Shown one piece after another: positions 25,062 through 37,050 of a DNA stretch of 64,000 bases. Location of the stretch: NCBI GenBank assembly GCA_949825065.1, contig OX463845.1, positions 27,837,315 to 27,901,314 of the forward strand, given 5' to 3'. Each line of letters begins with the position of its first letter. Within the stretch, counting starts at the first letter, position 1. The DNA comes from Odontocerum albicorne (Eukaryota; Arthropoda; Insecta; Trichoptera; Odontoceridae). The notes beneath the pieces are model-generated. The model saw nothing but the letters and a program-made list of their open reading frames with translations. It was not told where the DNA came from and made no database searches. The position numbers and the translations under genes were made by a program.

Positions 25062-25984
25062 TAAAAAAACGTGTATGTTGTCTACGTGATGAAACCACCC
25101 AGAAAAATATAATTTGTCTTGAAATTGGTATTAATTAATTTTAAGACATCCAATTTGAGACTTGGAGGATGCAATTAGAAGCATCCTATTTTATGATATT
25201 TAAGTCACTTGGATCACAGAATTTAAAGAACAAAGTATCATACTCTCTGTATACTAAATAAGTTAAGAAACACTGTGCGCTTGAATCAACATGTTTTGAT
25301 CTTAATTTTGGATTGCTCGTTAAGATTCTCACCCTTTAGGAAAGGGGTAATAATGAATCAGTTGATACTCTTGTTTATCAATATTTTCGAGTAGTTGATG
25401 CGTTAAAAGGTTCATGTTTGTCGAAATAATCAATCATATTCATTCATGAACATTACGGGGAGAGATATTCTCAAAATTAAAAACACAAACAAAACATTTA
25501 CAGGTTATTAGGCATAAAATATCAAAGTCGTCGGGGCCTGTCGATAGCAGAAACAAGAAACAGAGAGTGAGAGAGAATATTATTGATCTAGCGGAGGGGA
25601 AGGAGAAGCGTATACTGAAATGGGTCACGTGGAGGGGGAAGGGTGCCGGTCCAGGAGAAGGGGCGGGAGAGGATTATCATCAGGGGCTCAAAAATAATCC
25701 AGGGATGAACTGATTTCTGTAGTTCACTTTTTCAGGTATTTTTTCTCTTACCGAAAATAAGTTCACCATTTTTCGTGCCATAGACAAATAGATCGCATGC
25801 TACATTATAATACAAGGTATAGATGCAGGGGACTCTTGGAAAACATTGCTAAGTGAGTTACGATCAATCTTGGAAGCATTACTATATACACTGAAATCTT
25901 CTGGATCTAAGAACATAAACCACTTTCCAAACGAATTTAAGTTCCTTGATCGGGGTTTCGATGCACCTAATTTCCTTATAACCA
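25062..25984. other. No gene recognised; GC-richer patch
   Basis: A purine-rich, GC-richer patch lies at about 25585-25680. Two reverse-strand frames of about 60 codons (25440-25628 and 25800-25985) have no recognisable domain. Confidence 0.35.
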
Positions 25985-26345
25985 TCAGGAATTGAGCTCC
26001 CGGATTGAAATCAAGTGTCTTATCAACTTTATCATGATATTTACCAGTAAAATACTAATTACCCACATTTATGGTAGTCGAGTCATTCTAAAATTACACT
26101 TTTTCAGAGAGATGCTACAACCTGAAAAAGGGCCATAAGAGTGAATTTGATGGATAACTACACGTTATTTGATTGCTTGTTATTTTAATTGATCATTTCT
26201 TAATAACGTATTAAATAAATAACTTGGGGGTTGAGTTTTGAATTTAAAAAGGCGTAGGTTAATGCGATGGACCTCCGTGCAGAAGATCGTAGGTTCAAAA
26301 TCCGTGTTGTACTAACATATTCCTCTTAAATCAGTTTTCAGATTA
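25985..26345. repeat. Two partial SINE heads, opposite strands
   Basis: At 25985-26030 the reverse strand has GTTGATAAGACACTTGATTTC, a tRNA-like head. At 26255-26345 the plus strand has GTTAATGCGATGGACCTCCG and AGATCGTAGGTTCAAAATCC, the head of SINE family B. Confidence 0.5.
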
Positions 26346-26571
26346 GTTTTCGGGGGTCATCATCATCATTTGTATGGTACGCCTTAACACCAAACGGGCA
26401 TGTTAAATAGCGTTGCCAGGAACCACTGGAGTAGATAAGTAACTTACAGTTCGCCATCGTACGTGTTTGAAATATTATTGCATGTTGTCAATATTGTTTA
26501 GATACAAACTTTTTAATCAGACTTACATGTTTTTTTAACCTTACATTTTTTGGTATTATCAGAAATTTGAA

Positions 26572-26770
26572 GATCTCCATGACCTAGTTGATAAGACGCC
26601 TGACTCCCGACATGGAGGTTGCGGTTCGATTTCCGCTGAAACACAGATTTTTATACAAGGATTTTTAGTCTGGTTTTCACGGCTGGTTTTTACTTAAACA
26701 TTTATTGGTTGGTTGGAAGAGATTGCAACATGTCAATAACTGTACAATGTTGTACTGTATACAATTAAAG
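26572..26770 (+). repeat. tRNA-derived SINE with hairpin tail
   Basis: The head CTCCATGACCTAGTTGATAAG with GGTTCGATTTCCGC is followed by CTGGTTTTCA and the tail GGTTGGTTGGAAGAGATTGC. A reverse-strand tRNA-like head of another copy lies at 26895-26965 (TGGTCTAGTGGTTAAGACGC). Confidence 0.7.
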
Positions 26771-27444
26771 TGTAATACATGATAAGCTTGGGCGCTGCTA
26801 TACTCACCGGACGTGATTTGTTTAATAATAGTGTGTTCGAGTCATGAGTAAAATAGTTTTTAAGGAGAGTTTGCTCTTTGAACGGAGCTATACAACACTA
26901 TTCTTTGAATTTGAAACCTCTGTATGGAAAAACAGCGTCTTAACCACTAGACCACGGAGCTCGGGTTTGGGGTAATTAGGACATGTATGATGTAGTTATT
27001 TTCCATATAGAATATAATGGTTGATTTCATAAGTAGAAAAGTTTTTTAGTTGATTCTGTGATGAGGTTAATGAACTAAAATAAGAAATATACGAGTACTT
27101 TTAACAATGTGGTTGCTTGTAAGGTATGAAGCAAAAAAAACACAACCATCTCCACATATCAGTCGGTAACGAGACGTCATGAATTTTCACGCACAAGAAA
27201 TATATTTAATGCATTTACAGTGGTTTATCGTTAATAATAAACATTCATATATTCGATCCTCAAATAAATTGTGGTAACACAAATATATCACTGAAAAACA
27301 TTTTAATAAATGGGAAATAATATGAAAAAACAACTAATGGGTAATTCCATGTCTGCTTCGGTAGATATTTTCAATGCAGATGTTGTTGAGTTCAGGAGGG
27401 TCCTTCTCGCAGGAAATGCCGATTTCCTCAATCTTAGGTCATCT

Positions 27445-27627
27445 GGGTCACTGGGAGGGAGACTGGTTATTCTATTTTAGGTCATCACTGGGAGGGAGAC
27501 TGGTTATTCTATTTGAGGTCATCACTGGGAGGGAGACTGGTTATTCTATTTTAGGTCATCACTGGGAGGGAGACTGGTTATTCTATTTTAGGTCATCACT
27601 GGGAGGGAGACTGGTTATTCTATTTTA
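27445..27627 (+). repeat. Tandem repeat, 37 bp x 5
   Basis: Five units built on CTGGGAGGGAGACTGGTTAT, with starts at 27451, 27488, 27525, 27562 and 27599. The open frame of 84 codons across it is a by-product of a 37-bp period. Confidence 0.95.
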
Positions 27628-27867
27628 ATTTTGTCTTATTTATTTTTTAAAGTTATTTTATTTATTTTGTAATTCGTTGAGTGTATTTGAGTATTTTTTC
27701 AACTTTTTTTAGTGTTGTACACCATATAGTATTAGTGATTTTACGTGTCATATATATAATAAATAGTAGTAATTTTTAAATGCTGTTGCAATTTTATATT
27801 TAACCTAGGAAATGTAGCTAGAGTTTGTAGGGACGCTTAAGCGTAATATACTATCCCAAAAGTGAGG

Positions 27868-28000
27868 TGAAAGGCCTCGCGGTAACGCACAGGACTTCCG
27901 TGCGGAAGATCGTCGGTTCGAACCCCGCACTGTGCTACTCCCCTTGACCGAAGGTATAAGGATACCTATGACTTTGGTCATATCTATTCTTTAAAATAAA
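27868..28000 (+). repeat. SINE family B, head and tail
   Basis: GGCCTCGCGGTAACGCACAG, a B-box-like TCGGTTCGAACCCCGC and the tail GACTTTGGTCATATC are clear. This is the best head of family B. Related copies are at 20930-21245, 26255-26345 and 29255-29500. Confidence 0.7.
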
Positions 28001-28317
28001 AAGATGCATGACAAACTTGATTGAAACTAAGAGAACTTATGAAAAAAATTGTTCTTTCAAGTGCTTCTAATTAATTACTGGGTTATTTATACAGCTAAAT
28101 AGAAGCGTGCCAATAAAGACTGCAAAATTAGAATTTTCTTCATTTAATCATGAATTTAATTCCAAGGATGAAAATAATAATTTAGATGTGGCGAATGGAA
28201 AGTCATCGTATGAACATACATACGTAAAATGATCCAACCCACATGTTACCTGTTCTGCGACATATGTATGTGCTTGTATTATTTTACTTTAATCAACGTG
28301 TCGCATCTGGTAATAGT

Positions 28318-28640
28318 AAAGACGACATCCGTGGCCTGGTTTGTAAGACACGTCCACCCGGGGGTTTAGGATTCGATTCCTGATGATACCAAAACAAATA
28401 TAATATTAAAGGGTTCCAGTCCGGTTTTAGAATTCTGCTGTAACAGTAGTTGCATGTGCTAGATTTATTGGAGAGTTGTTGTCTGTCTTCCTTCGATAAT
28501 ATTTCCAGCACGCACGATAGCGAACTGTGAGTTATGGGCCTACCCCAGTGGTTCTAAGCTCGAAGGGTCGATTATTTATGTGGAATCCCGATCACACTCT
28601 TCAACATACTCGCATTATTCATTTGAATATGTTGAGGTGT
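28318..28640 (+). repeat. tRNA-derived SINE, long-body type
   Basis: The head CCGTGGCCTGGTTTGTAAGAC and GGATTCGATTCCTG is followed by a GTAACAGTAGTTGCATGTGC body and CCCCAGTGGTTCTAAGC. It is related to 58705-59000 and 59570-59790. Confidence 0.65.
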
Positions 28641-29029
28641 ATCATACGAGTAAAAAAAAATAAGCGCCAGTTACATCAGAACTCTTAAAGAATATATTTT
28701 GTCCACCTTGAAGGGGCGTGGCATTTGATTTTTTTATATTCCTCATCACCTGACGATAAAGACAGAGGTCTCGGTACGGGTAGCGAATTAAATAAAGAAG
28801 TGGTGAATTTCTTGAAAAACTATTTTCAATTTATTTTATTAAACTAAAAATAATAGTTCAGTTGTTTGTATAACATGGTGTGATTAAGTTTTTTAACATC
28901 TTCTGAGAAAAATTGATTTTGAAGTGTAAGAAATTTTAGTAAAATTTAAACAATGTTTGGGAATATCTTGCATTATTAAATTGATAAAAATATTGGAATG
29001 TAATAAATAGGAATATAATATACCAATGG

Positions 29030-29125
29030 CGGGCTCAATTATGTTTCGCGCTTCAATTAGCCGTGCAACGTGTCGCGTGTCGCGAACCGGCCATGTGCGG
29101 CCCGGCCCACCAGGACTGACTCGAG
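29030..29125. other. Short CpG-rich island of unknown nature
   Basis: About 95 bp of clearly GC-rich, CpG-rich sequence stands out in AT-rich DNA. It could be the foreign end of a mobile element. No feature recognised. Confidence 0.35.
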
Positions 29126-29254
29126 GGGAAACCATGCACAAGTTCATTTAAAAACTGCCTAAAGCTACATTTATATCATTGAAGAGCTTTGAAAGTCTAT
29201 CTAACGTTGGTTCGAACCAAAAAAAATAAAAAAATTCGTCGTCGCTGCTTGTCC

Positions 29255-29500
29255 CTTGTGCCGCAGTTTTTTTTAAGTGAGCGAGATGTTGCACGCCAGC
29301 AAACTCACCGGCCATACCGCTGTACTGGATTTGATGGCATATCGAAGTGAGACGATCGGAGCACACCGATATATATTTAAAAAAAAAAGATATGGCCGAA
29401 GTCATAGGTATTCTTATATTCTCGTATAATACAAATAGTAGCAGAGCACGAGGTTTCAACTGGCGACCTTCCACATGGAAGGCACGGCCATGTACCTCGA
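29255..29500 (-). repeat. SINE family B (reverse strand)
   Basis: On the reverse strand: ACATGGCCGTGCCTTCCATG, CCTATGACTTCGGCCATATC, an A-rich run, CCGATCGTCTCACTTCG and CCAGTACAGCGGTATGGCC. The family matches 20930-21245. Confidence 0.65.
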
Positions 29501-29514
29501 AAAATTAATAGAAC

Positions 29515-29900
29515 CAATATTAGTAAAAAGAAACCAGCCCAACAACTGTAGTAAAAGTATTAAATTTTTTAAATAAAAATAGCATAACAGCAGTAACAAA
29601 ATATATATTTGTAACAATAAAAACAGCACGACAGCAGTATAAAAAAGCTACTACGATAAAAATAGCTCAACAACGGTTTAAAATATATTAAATTTAAAAA
29701 ATAGCACAATAGTATTAAACAAATATATTGAATAATTTCGTTAAAAATAATCGCAACAAAAACAAAAAAAATTAAATTACTATAATGAAAACTGTAAAAC
29801 CGTAAAAAAAATATTACAATAAAAATATCACAACGCTAGTAAAATAGTTTTTGATTATTACAATAAAAATAGCATAACAGTAGAAAAAAATATTTAAATT
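29515..29900 (+). repeat. Degenerate A-rich minisatellite
   Basis: ACAATAAAAATAGCA(C/T)AACAG-like units recur about every 50-60 bp with heavy decay. Confidence 0.5.
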
Positions 29901-30199
29901 ATGACGTATCTACAGAAGTTTAAGTAAACTGTTCCCCAATGAGTTCGAGGAGGAAAGCCCACCTACAACCAGCAAACTCTAAAGGTACTCGTAGCCCCGG
30001 GAACTATTTTTTCAATCCGAAAACCTGATATTAAGTCAACCATTATATTTTATCGTTCATCCTATCCACATCGCCACTTTAAAATTGTTTCCTTTTTTAA
30101 TTACAACATCAACTTCCGCTCTTCATTAATTTCTAATGAAGTTATTTTTTTAAATGATAAAGCAATTTTTTTTTCTTTACCTGTATATTTTATAACTAA

Positions 30200-30360
30200 G
30201 CGGACTTATTGCTACATTGGCTAACTTTTCCAACTTACTAGAGAGATATTTAAAAGCCTCAAAAAACAAACTGAAACATCGTTTTTTGCTCATTATTGGG
30301 AATTGAATCCATTATCTCCCGTGGAAGGCAATTGTTCTATAACTAGGTGAGAAGGTGATA
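30200..30360 (-). repeat. Decayed tRNA-derived SINE (reverse strand)
   Basis: Has the tail (AGTTGGAAAAGTTAGCC on the reverse strand), CTTTTAAATATCTCTC, and a head-like TGGATTCAATTCCCA with TAGTTATAGAACAATTG. Confidence 0.5.
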
Positions 30361-30734
30361 ATTAATAACAATGCTGAATCATCAATCGTATAAAACTTTA
30401 TAAAAGCTATAAAATCTTCTACGTTCCCCACCATTCAACCACATTGAGGAACGAATCCATTTCTCATTTAGCGCGATCTCAAATATTTTTTAAGTCAGGG
30501 AATGAACTCAAGAAGTCTCTTGTCTGTTGACGCAACATTGAAATAAGAAAAGGTTTACCATTACGCAAATCATATATGTTTTGTTATGGGGAGCGAGGAT
30601 TGTTTGTGAAGTGTAAAAGCAAATAAAATGTAATATTATTGGCTTGAGATATTAGCTGTATGTAGCATAAAATACGAACCAATCCCATCTCTGGACATCA
30701 CGAACTCAAGCTATCTGGTCAAAGATACCCGTAG

Positions 30735-30766
30735 TCCGCGGCTCCGGCACCGAAGGTGCCGCGGAG
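30735..30766. other. GC-rich hairpin
   Basis: GGCACC-GAA-GGTGCC forms a perfect 6-bp stem that extends imperfectly (CGCGGCTCC/CGCGGAGC). It stands alone in AT-rich DNA. A Helitron 3' hairpin is possible, but no CTRR end follows at the expected distance. Confidence 0.4.
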
Positions 30767-31194
30767 CAAGTAATTTTATTCCAATAACATAGAAGTAATG
30801 TTTATGAGATATTCAAAATTGAATACTTTTTGTTTTCATTTATATTAGTTGACCAGTGATTTACAGAATCCGTGATTATTTCGTCCCTCAATATAAGGAA
30901 CTAAACTAAAAATATTTGCGTGTTTTTCAATTCTACGCTCGTACCAACTATTAGAAAACTAAACCAATTTTTTTATCATCACTATATCACCGCAATACGA
31001 TGTCAATGTTGAAAAAATGTAACGCATTTAACAGAAGTTTTATAACCTTCAAACTACATATATAAATAACTGAGTTGGACTACTGTCTATTGTTAGAAGT
31101 GGTAAGTTTTACAGCCTTGTAAAAAGAAAAATGTTTGACCTTAACTCATTATTTAAGAATGTCAGCTCGAATTTCAATAGTCCGCAAATAACTC

Positions 31195-31480
31195 AGCTTG
31201 TAATGTTACACATTCCTTGTAGGCTCACCCGGCAAAACGTTTTTTTCCATAGTGAAGTGGTAGCAACGAATTATTTATACAATTTTTGCATAACAAGACT
31301 GCACAGATTGGGCAATCAATATGGGCATTGTATGGATTTTCATGTGACTTTGACTACTTACAGGATTAAAGTGAAGAAGTTTTTCTTGCCGGGATGAATT
31401 GATTGACTTGCATAGGTTTGTTTTGTTGTATTGGGTTCGTCTTGTACAAGTTTTTTTCCTATTGCATAACACTTAACAAC
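31195..31480 (+). repeat. Dispersed repeat, second copy of 10860-11095
   Basis: Same block order as 10860-11095 with extra sequence in the middle. It lacks the TACGAGTA octamer of the other copy, having a plain TA (about 31209) instead. Confidence 0.6.
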
Positions 31481-31559
31481 AAGAAAGAAAATAAAATTTT
31501 ATTGTTATTATTTTTAAACTTTTATATCGAAAAGCTCATTTGACCGTTTAAATTAAATA

Positions 31560-32560
31560 AAAATGTCCCTGTCGGGTCAAGCAGAGAGAACAATATCCCC
31601 TTTATTCTATTCAGTCACACATAATTCACTTCTGCCACGTCTATAAACTTCGTTATGCATACTCTCCTATTACATAATATGTATATATTATATGTATATA
31701 TTATATATAACATAGGCTTTTCACTCTTCCGTCTTTCAGAATTCGGTTCATTTGGTCGAATGATGTTTTTCTAGGCCTTCTTAAACTTTTTGTTCCTTCT
31801 ATAGTAGTATACTACTCGTAATTATTTTTGTTAAACTTTTATTCTTTCTACTCGTACTTGGCCGAATTATCCCAATGCTCCTTTATTCATCTTAAGTACT
31901 CTCTATTATTTCGATTCGCATTATTTCTAAACGTCTTCATTTCTAATTTTGTGGAAAATTGTTTTTTCACACATTTTACGTAACGCTTAAAGTACTTTTA
32001 TCACTTTCTTTCACTTGTGTACTAATTTTTGTAAATCTTTCAATAATCACCATTTTACGTGGTCGAACTATTTCAATGCTCCTTTCTTTATTTTGTTTCA
32101 ATCGATATTCTTTTCTTATATTCTCATTTCTTATTCTCTTACATATTCAAATTTTTTAATTTACGTAATTTTTTGAGCTTTAAGATTTTTATTCGAGTGC
32201 CCAGTTCTTTATTACCATTTAAGAAATTAAGTTGTATTGATTTGGAAAATTCCCTCTGCTACGTAATGAAACGTGATCCCGCGTTCTTATCCCTTGAAAA
32301 CTCAATTATAATGAGTGACGGAGATTTTCCCAGTTGGCTGACATTAGGGTTATCACATCACATGCTTTGCTAACACACATGCCTAAATATCTCTGCTGAG
32401 TTTCATGTACGAGGATGTCTGTAAATCTGATATCAGCGATCCTCAAAGTTATCTTATATATTATTTTATCACGAATATTCATATATCCGGAAAATTTAAA
32501 AAATACCGAAAATATTTTACCCTTCTTCAATAATGAAATGTGTTTTCCAAAACCCCTATT
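31560..32560 (-). pseudogene. Decayed LINE fragments (family L1a, reverse strand)
   Basis: Two overlapping remnants: a CCTGTCGGGTCAAGCAGAG end block at 31565 and TGGCCGAATTATCCCAATGC at about 31857. A second TGGTCGAACTATTTCAATGC is at about 32060, showing a partial duplication. The first has a TACTCGTA octamer at 31849-31856, exactly where the second has a plain TA. Confidence 0.55.
31849..31856. other. TACTCGTA scar in a LINE copy
   Basis: TTC-TACTCGTA-CTTGGCCGAA here against TTT-TA-CGTGGTCGAA near 32054 and TTC-TA-CATAGCCAAA near 12790. The siblings show the undisturbed TA. Confidence 0.7.
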
Positions 32561-32969
32561 TTATTGTCCTTATACACCTTTTCCCCTTTTTGCCAATTTT
32601 TTTTAAATGTATTTTTTAAGGCTTTTCAAAATAAAATGTTTCCATTGGTTTAAGTATTTTGAAGCTTATTTTTTAAAGTAACGTTGTTTCATCTTATTCA
32701 GAATCTGGCACGAATCTGTGTAACTTTTGATTGATTGGTTGGAACATTAATTGAACGCGGCAAAGATATGGCGGAATAAATCAAATACATATGTCACGTA
32801 AAGGACCACCGAAAAACACATTATCTATAATCTCGTGTGACAGACCACACTCGTAGCTGGATATCGACTGTTTTAAACAGATATATTCTATGTTCAAATC
32901 TGATAATTTTTAAGATAATAATGATGAGTTATTCACAATATCCTTGATTACTTCTTAGTAAACAAATAT

Positions 32970-33245
32970 AGTATTCATTGGTTAGTTAGCCAACAAGAAA
33001 GTTAAGTCTGGGCACCAACGGGAATCGAATCCGTAAACTTGGCTTTTCTTTCTATTCAATCGAACCTTTTTAAGGTAAGTTTTTAAAATGTATTGTTTTC
33101 TTAATTATTTAACTTACGTACTATAAAGATACAGTCAAATTTTCAAAGGGAAGTAATAAAATATCGACCTCTTTGGTCTAGTTGGTAGAACGCTTGTCAT
33201 GAGATATCGGTGTTTCGGGTTCAATTCCAGGCTGTATTCCACAAC
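32970..33245. repeat. Two tRNA-like SINE heads
   Basis: At 32970-33050 the reverse strand has GATTCGATTCCCGTTGGTGC and a partial body. At 33160-33245 the plus strand has TTGGTCTAGTTGGTAGAACG and CGGGTTCAATTCCAGGC. The second keeps good A- and B-boxes but cannot fold as a normal tRNA. Confidence 0.55.
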
Positions 33246-33329
33246 AAGCCTTTTAACCTCTATCTCGTTGGTCATAAATAAGTTCGCCAGGTTATTTCGG
33301 AAAAGCAATAAAACACAATAACCACCTGA

Positions 33330-33760
33330 TCACGTTACTACATGTTCTCAGTACTTCTCTACGGCATTTAAGGATGGATATGCACAACGACTACCTCGAA
33401 GAAACAAGAAGCTTTTGAAAGTTGTGTTATCACTGAAAGTTCCATGGGTTAACAAGTCCGTAATATTGACATTTTGAAACGAATGAATAATGATAGAGAA
33501 GTATTGTCCACCATCAAACAGAGAAAGTTAGAGCACTCATGAAATGTAATGCAAAGAGATAAATGTGACATCTTTCAACTGATATTACAGGGAAAATTTT
33601 GTGCAGGAGAGTGCGGAAAAAGACGCATCTCCTGCCTGAAGAACTAGAAGTATAGTTTTATCATGGTAACATATCTTTGTTCAGAACTGCTACGAGTATC
33701 TTTAAGGTAAATATAGCCATGGTGATCGTCAACCTCTGGAGAGGAGAACTGTAAAGAATA
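33330..33760 (+). pseudogene. LINE ORF2 C-terminal part, RTE type
   Basis: The translated order is VLLYGI, KKQEAFESCV, VRNIDILKRMNNDREVLSTI, KQRKLEHS, RRISCLKN and then a terminal ...KVNIAMVIVNLW. This follows the well-known C-terminal region of an insect RTE-like endonuclease/reverse transcriptase (VLxYGxExW...EAFExWxYRRxLxIxWxxxxxNxxVLxRI). Several stops interrupt it. A scar octamer at 33691-33698 adds two codons relative to the family pattern. Confidence 0.75.
33691..33698. other. TACGAGTA scar inside LINE coding sequence
   Basis: Leaving out six of these bases (one TA kept) gives a product that aligns without a gap to the LFRxAxxKVxIAMxIxNL end of this LINE family. The insertion is therefore extra to the ancestral sequence. 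Confidence 0.65.
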
Positions 33761-33849
33761 AAAAGAAGCTGATCACACCGGAGTGTTAAAAATTAGATTT
33801 GAGAATATGGTTAACATTAGGGGCAAGAATTCTTTCAGACAAGTAGTTT

Positions 33850-34080
33850 AATATCAGTTGTATAAGGTCTGTCAGAGTGTTATACCGCGTGGTTTGGCTT
33901 ATGATGCCTGCGTTTTAAAAACCGTCGCAGTTTTCATCTTCAGGGTTTATTTGAATTCAGCGGCGAAGTTGATTATTAACAAGCCTTGAAGATGAAAGTT
34001 TCAACGTTTTCGAAACGTCAGCATCAAAAGCCATCCCACGCAGTACAACACTCCAAAATACCTTATACAACTGATAAAAA
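33850..34080 (+). repeat. LINE 3' UTR-like segment
   Basis: CCTTGAAGATGAAAGTTTCAACGTTTTCGAAACGTCAGCA and nearby blocks resemble 3' tails of insect LINEs. It may belong to another element than 33330-33760. Confidence 0.35.
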
Positions 34081-34806
34081 GAACCTCGAAAGCCTAAAAG
34101 CATAAGTAGCTTAATACGTTTTCTAACACCTCACGCATAAATGCACACACACGCAAATAAACACCAATATAAATAAAATAAAATGTAACGGAGAAATTCG
34201 ATTTCTGTTTTGAAAGTCTTTTATTTAGAGTAAACTTCTTACAATCCTCAATTCACAATGCACTTTTCAAGCAGCAGTTGGCATGGAATTATTTTTCATT
34301 GCATCTGAAGTATTCTTTCATATCAAGAATCAGGAATAATTTTCTTATTTGCATACTGCAGATGCCAGATGCAGTACGATTTGAGTTTGTATCGGGGAAT
34401 TGAAATTTTGTATTAACCTTATTTTTACCTGTTTACTATCCAAACATGGCAGTCCTTTTGTCGTGAATACAGGGGAGATTGTGAACAGTCTTCTCAAGGT
34501 CAATTGCTATCAATGTTAAAATAACATAACTTAAAGATTTGTTTTTTTTTATTTGTTACTTGTTCATGTACTTTCCGTAGCTTATCCGTCACAGAATGTA
34601 CGAGTTGATAAACATGTAGGCCATTTTGACTTGGCTAAGTCATTCTGAACAAGCATGTGGTAGATTTCCTTTGGCTTAATATAAGTTCGTCATTTCATTT
34701 CAGTGATATCTGCTTCACCTTTTGGAGGTTTTTATCTGGACTTTTTCCTCGGATGATAAGATCGATTATGGATCTTTTCGATAATATTCTGGTGACTTGG
34801 GTTAAA

Positions 34807-34874
34807 TTTTGTACAGTATTATAGTGTATTGTATTACACTTTTGTACAGTATTGTAGTGTATTGTATTACACTT
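34807..34874 (+). repeat. Tandem repeat, 33 bp x 2
   Basis: Two units of TTTTGTACAGTATTRTAGTG followed by TATTGTATTACAC. Confidence 0.9.
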
Positions 34875-34904
34875 TTGTTTTATACAGCACTAGGCGAATT
34901 GATT

Positions 34905-35080
34905 TCTATGTAGTATTCTCTTCCAATCAACTATGAAGATATTAAAGAGGTCTTATGTAAATACTAGACTGAAACCCCTTTTTTTAAAAAAAAAAATGGG
35001 TACCAATGGGAATCAAATCCTCAACTTCCAAACTAGAAGTCAGATTTAGTATCAACTAGGCCAAGGAGGTAGTTTATTAT
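34905..35080 (-). repeat. tRNA-derived SINE (reverse strand)
   Basis: Reverse-strand head TTGGCCTAGTTGATACTAAA with GAGGATTTGATTCCCATTGG, and the tail TGATTGGAAGAGAAT. The poly(T) run at 34979-34999 separates head and tail as in related copies. Confidence 0.7.
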
Positions 35081-35084
35081 TTTT

Positions 35085-35270
35085 ATTGTATTCCCAATTT
35101 TGATTGACTTGCCCATGTACATTAGAAGGTTCATTGATAATTCTATCGCTTTCCTATAGATTCTATCGCTTTCCTTGTCTAAGTAGATACAGAAAATAGA
35201 GCCATATTTCGTATTGCAACACACGTATTTTGTCTCATCTACATCCATACACTTAAATTAAATAAATAAA
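35085..35270 (-). pseudogene. LINE C-terminal fragment (family L1a, reverse strand)
   Basis: Reverse-strand CMDVDETKYVCCNTKYGSIF matches the CMDVEEAKY block of the commonest LINE. Part of the unit (ATTCTATCGCTTTCCT) is duplicated at about 35138-35175. Confidence 0.55.
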
Positions 35271-35321
35271 CAAATTGAACCAAAACAGTTTTTTTTTGCA
35301 TTAGGTTTTTTATCATCTTTT

Positions 35322-35400
35322 ATGTTGGTTGGAAGTATCTGTCATATGGCAATAAGCCAGATATGTTGGGTGATACAATATAAGTGATGTACTCGTAATA
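35322..35400 (+). repeat. SINE/LINE hairpin tail fragment
   Basis: GTTGGTTGGAAGTATCTGTC followed by ATATGGCAATAAGCC, the shared tail module. A scar octamer lies at 35390. Confidence 0.5.
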
Positions 35401-35485
35401 TAAAATCCGTGTTTTACGTTTGATATTAAAATCCTCCTTGCAACTGGATAAATGATATTATATATTTTTTTCTTCTTATTCTACA

Positions 35486-35720
35486 TGTGCAAGAGTGTGG
35501 GCTGCAAAACATTTGGTGTCCCCGTGGCTGGGCTCGCCCTATATTGGTGGGGTGTATCTTGGCCGAGGGGTTGTTATTAGATGAGCCTAGACCTTTCGAT
35601 AGCTTCTCTCTTGAATGTATTTTCTGCAATTTATGAGTTTTTGAAGTGTATTTAAATATGTTATGTACATATGTTACTATGCTGCTATCAATAAACCTAT
35701 ATTTATTTATTTATTATATG
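35486..35720 (+). repeat. SINE type C body, headless copy
   Basis: GGCTGGGCTCGCCCTATATTGGTGG and the end TGCTATCAATAAACCTATAT followed by TTATTTATTTATT, as in 16348-16655. Confidence 0.7.
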
Positions 35721-36134
35721 TTAACTTTTTTGATAAAAAATCGGGTTTATTTTTAATAATATTATTTTTAATAAGTTTTTGGTTAGTTAGTCATATTTTA
35801 AATACTTTGTTTTCTAGTGATAAAACACTACGGCTTTTGAATCTAAAATTAATTTGTATATATAAAACATATTAATGATGTAATTTTAATTATATAACAT
35901 AATTAACTCGGAATCGTTTGATTATTATGTGTAAGTCAGCTGTTTAAGAACAGACAATGAGCCTAGCGAGACAGCCGATGTAAGCCGTTTGTTTTGTGTA
36001 CGGCATGTAAAAGTTTTAAGAAAGAAAATAAATAAATTTATTTTAATAAAAAATTGTAAAGAATATATAATAGCGGAAATCGATAGTACACAAATAAATA
36101 TAAAATTGGTCAGAAGGAGGATTAAAAAAATTAA

Positions 36135-36300
36135 ATGCATGAAAAAAAGATGACCTCGGTGACGTCGTTAGTAAAACAACTGTCTTCCAATTCGGGGATA
36201 AGGTATCGATTCACATTTGAACTTAGATTTTTTTTAATAGGTTTCCAGTTGAGTTTTCACATAAAATCTGTTGAATGCTTTCTGTTGTACTGTAAACAAT
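36135..36300 (+). repeat. Decayed tRNA-derived SINE
   Basis: GACCTCGGTGACGTCGTTAG and GGTATCGATTCAC form a weak tRNA-like head. GGTTTCCAGTTGAGTTTTCA follows as in other SINE bodies. Confidence 0.45.
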
Positions 36301-36853
36301 TATATGTTAGTTTAATAAAATACAAGATAAATTAAGAGGAATTCAGCTGAAAACCTAAAACACTAGATAAGTTAAATCCTTCTTTACTGTGTCTAGAAAT
36401 GTATTTTCATAAATAGTTTAGGCCTTTAACTATCAATTAAAATTTATTTCAGACTGAAGCAGCGCTGACAAAAACGTTTGTGAAGATAGACATACGTTAA
36501 CAGGGATAAATAAATGATGATACGCGACTAGCGAAGTTTTGATGAAACGTCTTTAGACATTGTTGAGTATGTGGTGACAAAATAGTGAATTTCAGTATGG
36601 TTGTAATATGACTTGAACAAGTAAAACAAGATCTCGATTGCTTCGATTTCAGTCGATATAAAATAAGAAATATTCTAGAAAAATGCTTATTGTAGTTTTT
36701 AGGAGAGATTGAAAATTTTGTTCTTGTGTTATTTCTTTTTAATTTGAAATGAATTAATAAAGTGTGTCGCAAACAAATGTATCCAAAATTTTAATTATTA
36801 TAACGTTTGTATTTATTAGCATACAGTTCCCTTTCAACGTTCACAATAAACTA

Positions 36854-37050
36854 TTAGGTGTTAACATAAGTTGTGTCCGTTTTTTTCAAATTTAAAAATG
36901 AGCACCAAAAGTAAAACAAAATGGTAAAGGTTATACGTCATTCGAAAGAAAATTTTCTGCTCTACAAGATATTGTGTTTGCTTTTACGTTACATATATTA
37001 TTTTATTTGATTACAAGCCTTCAAAATGGGATGCCAAGTAGACGAACACT
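36854..37050 (+). mobile_element. Mariner 5' fragment (same family as 54569-55694)
   Basis: Begins TTAGGTGTTAACATAAGTTG right after a TA, then matches the 5' UTR and first codons (MGCQVDE) of the mariner at 54569. The similarity stops at about 37050. No right end was found. Confidence 0.75.
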
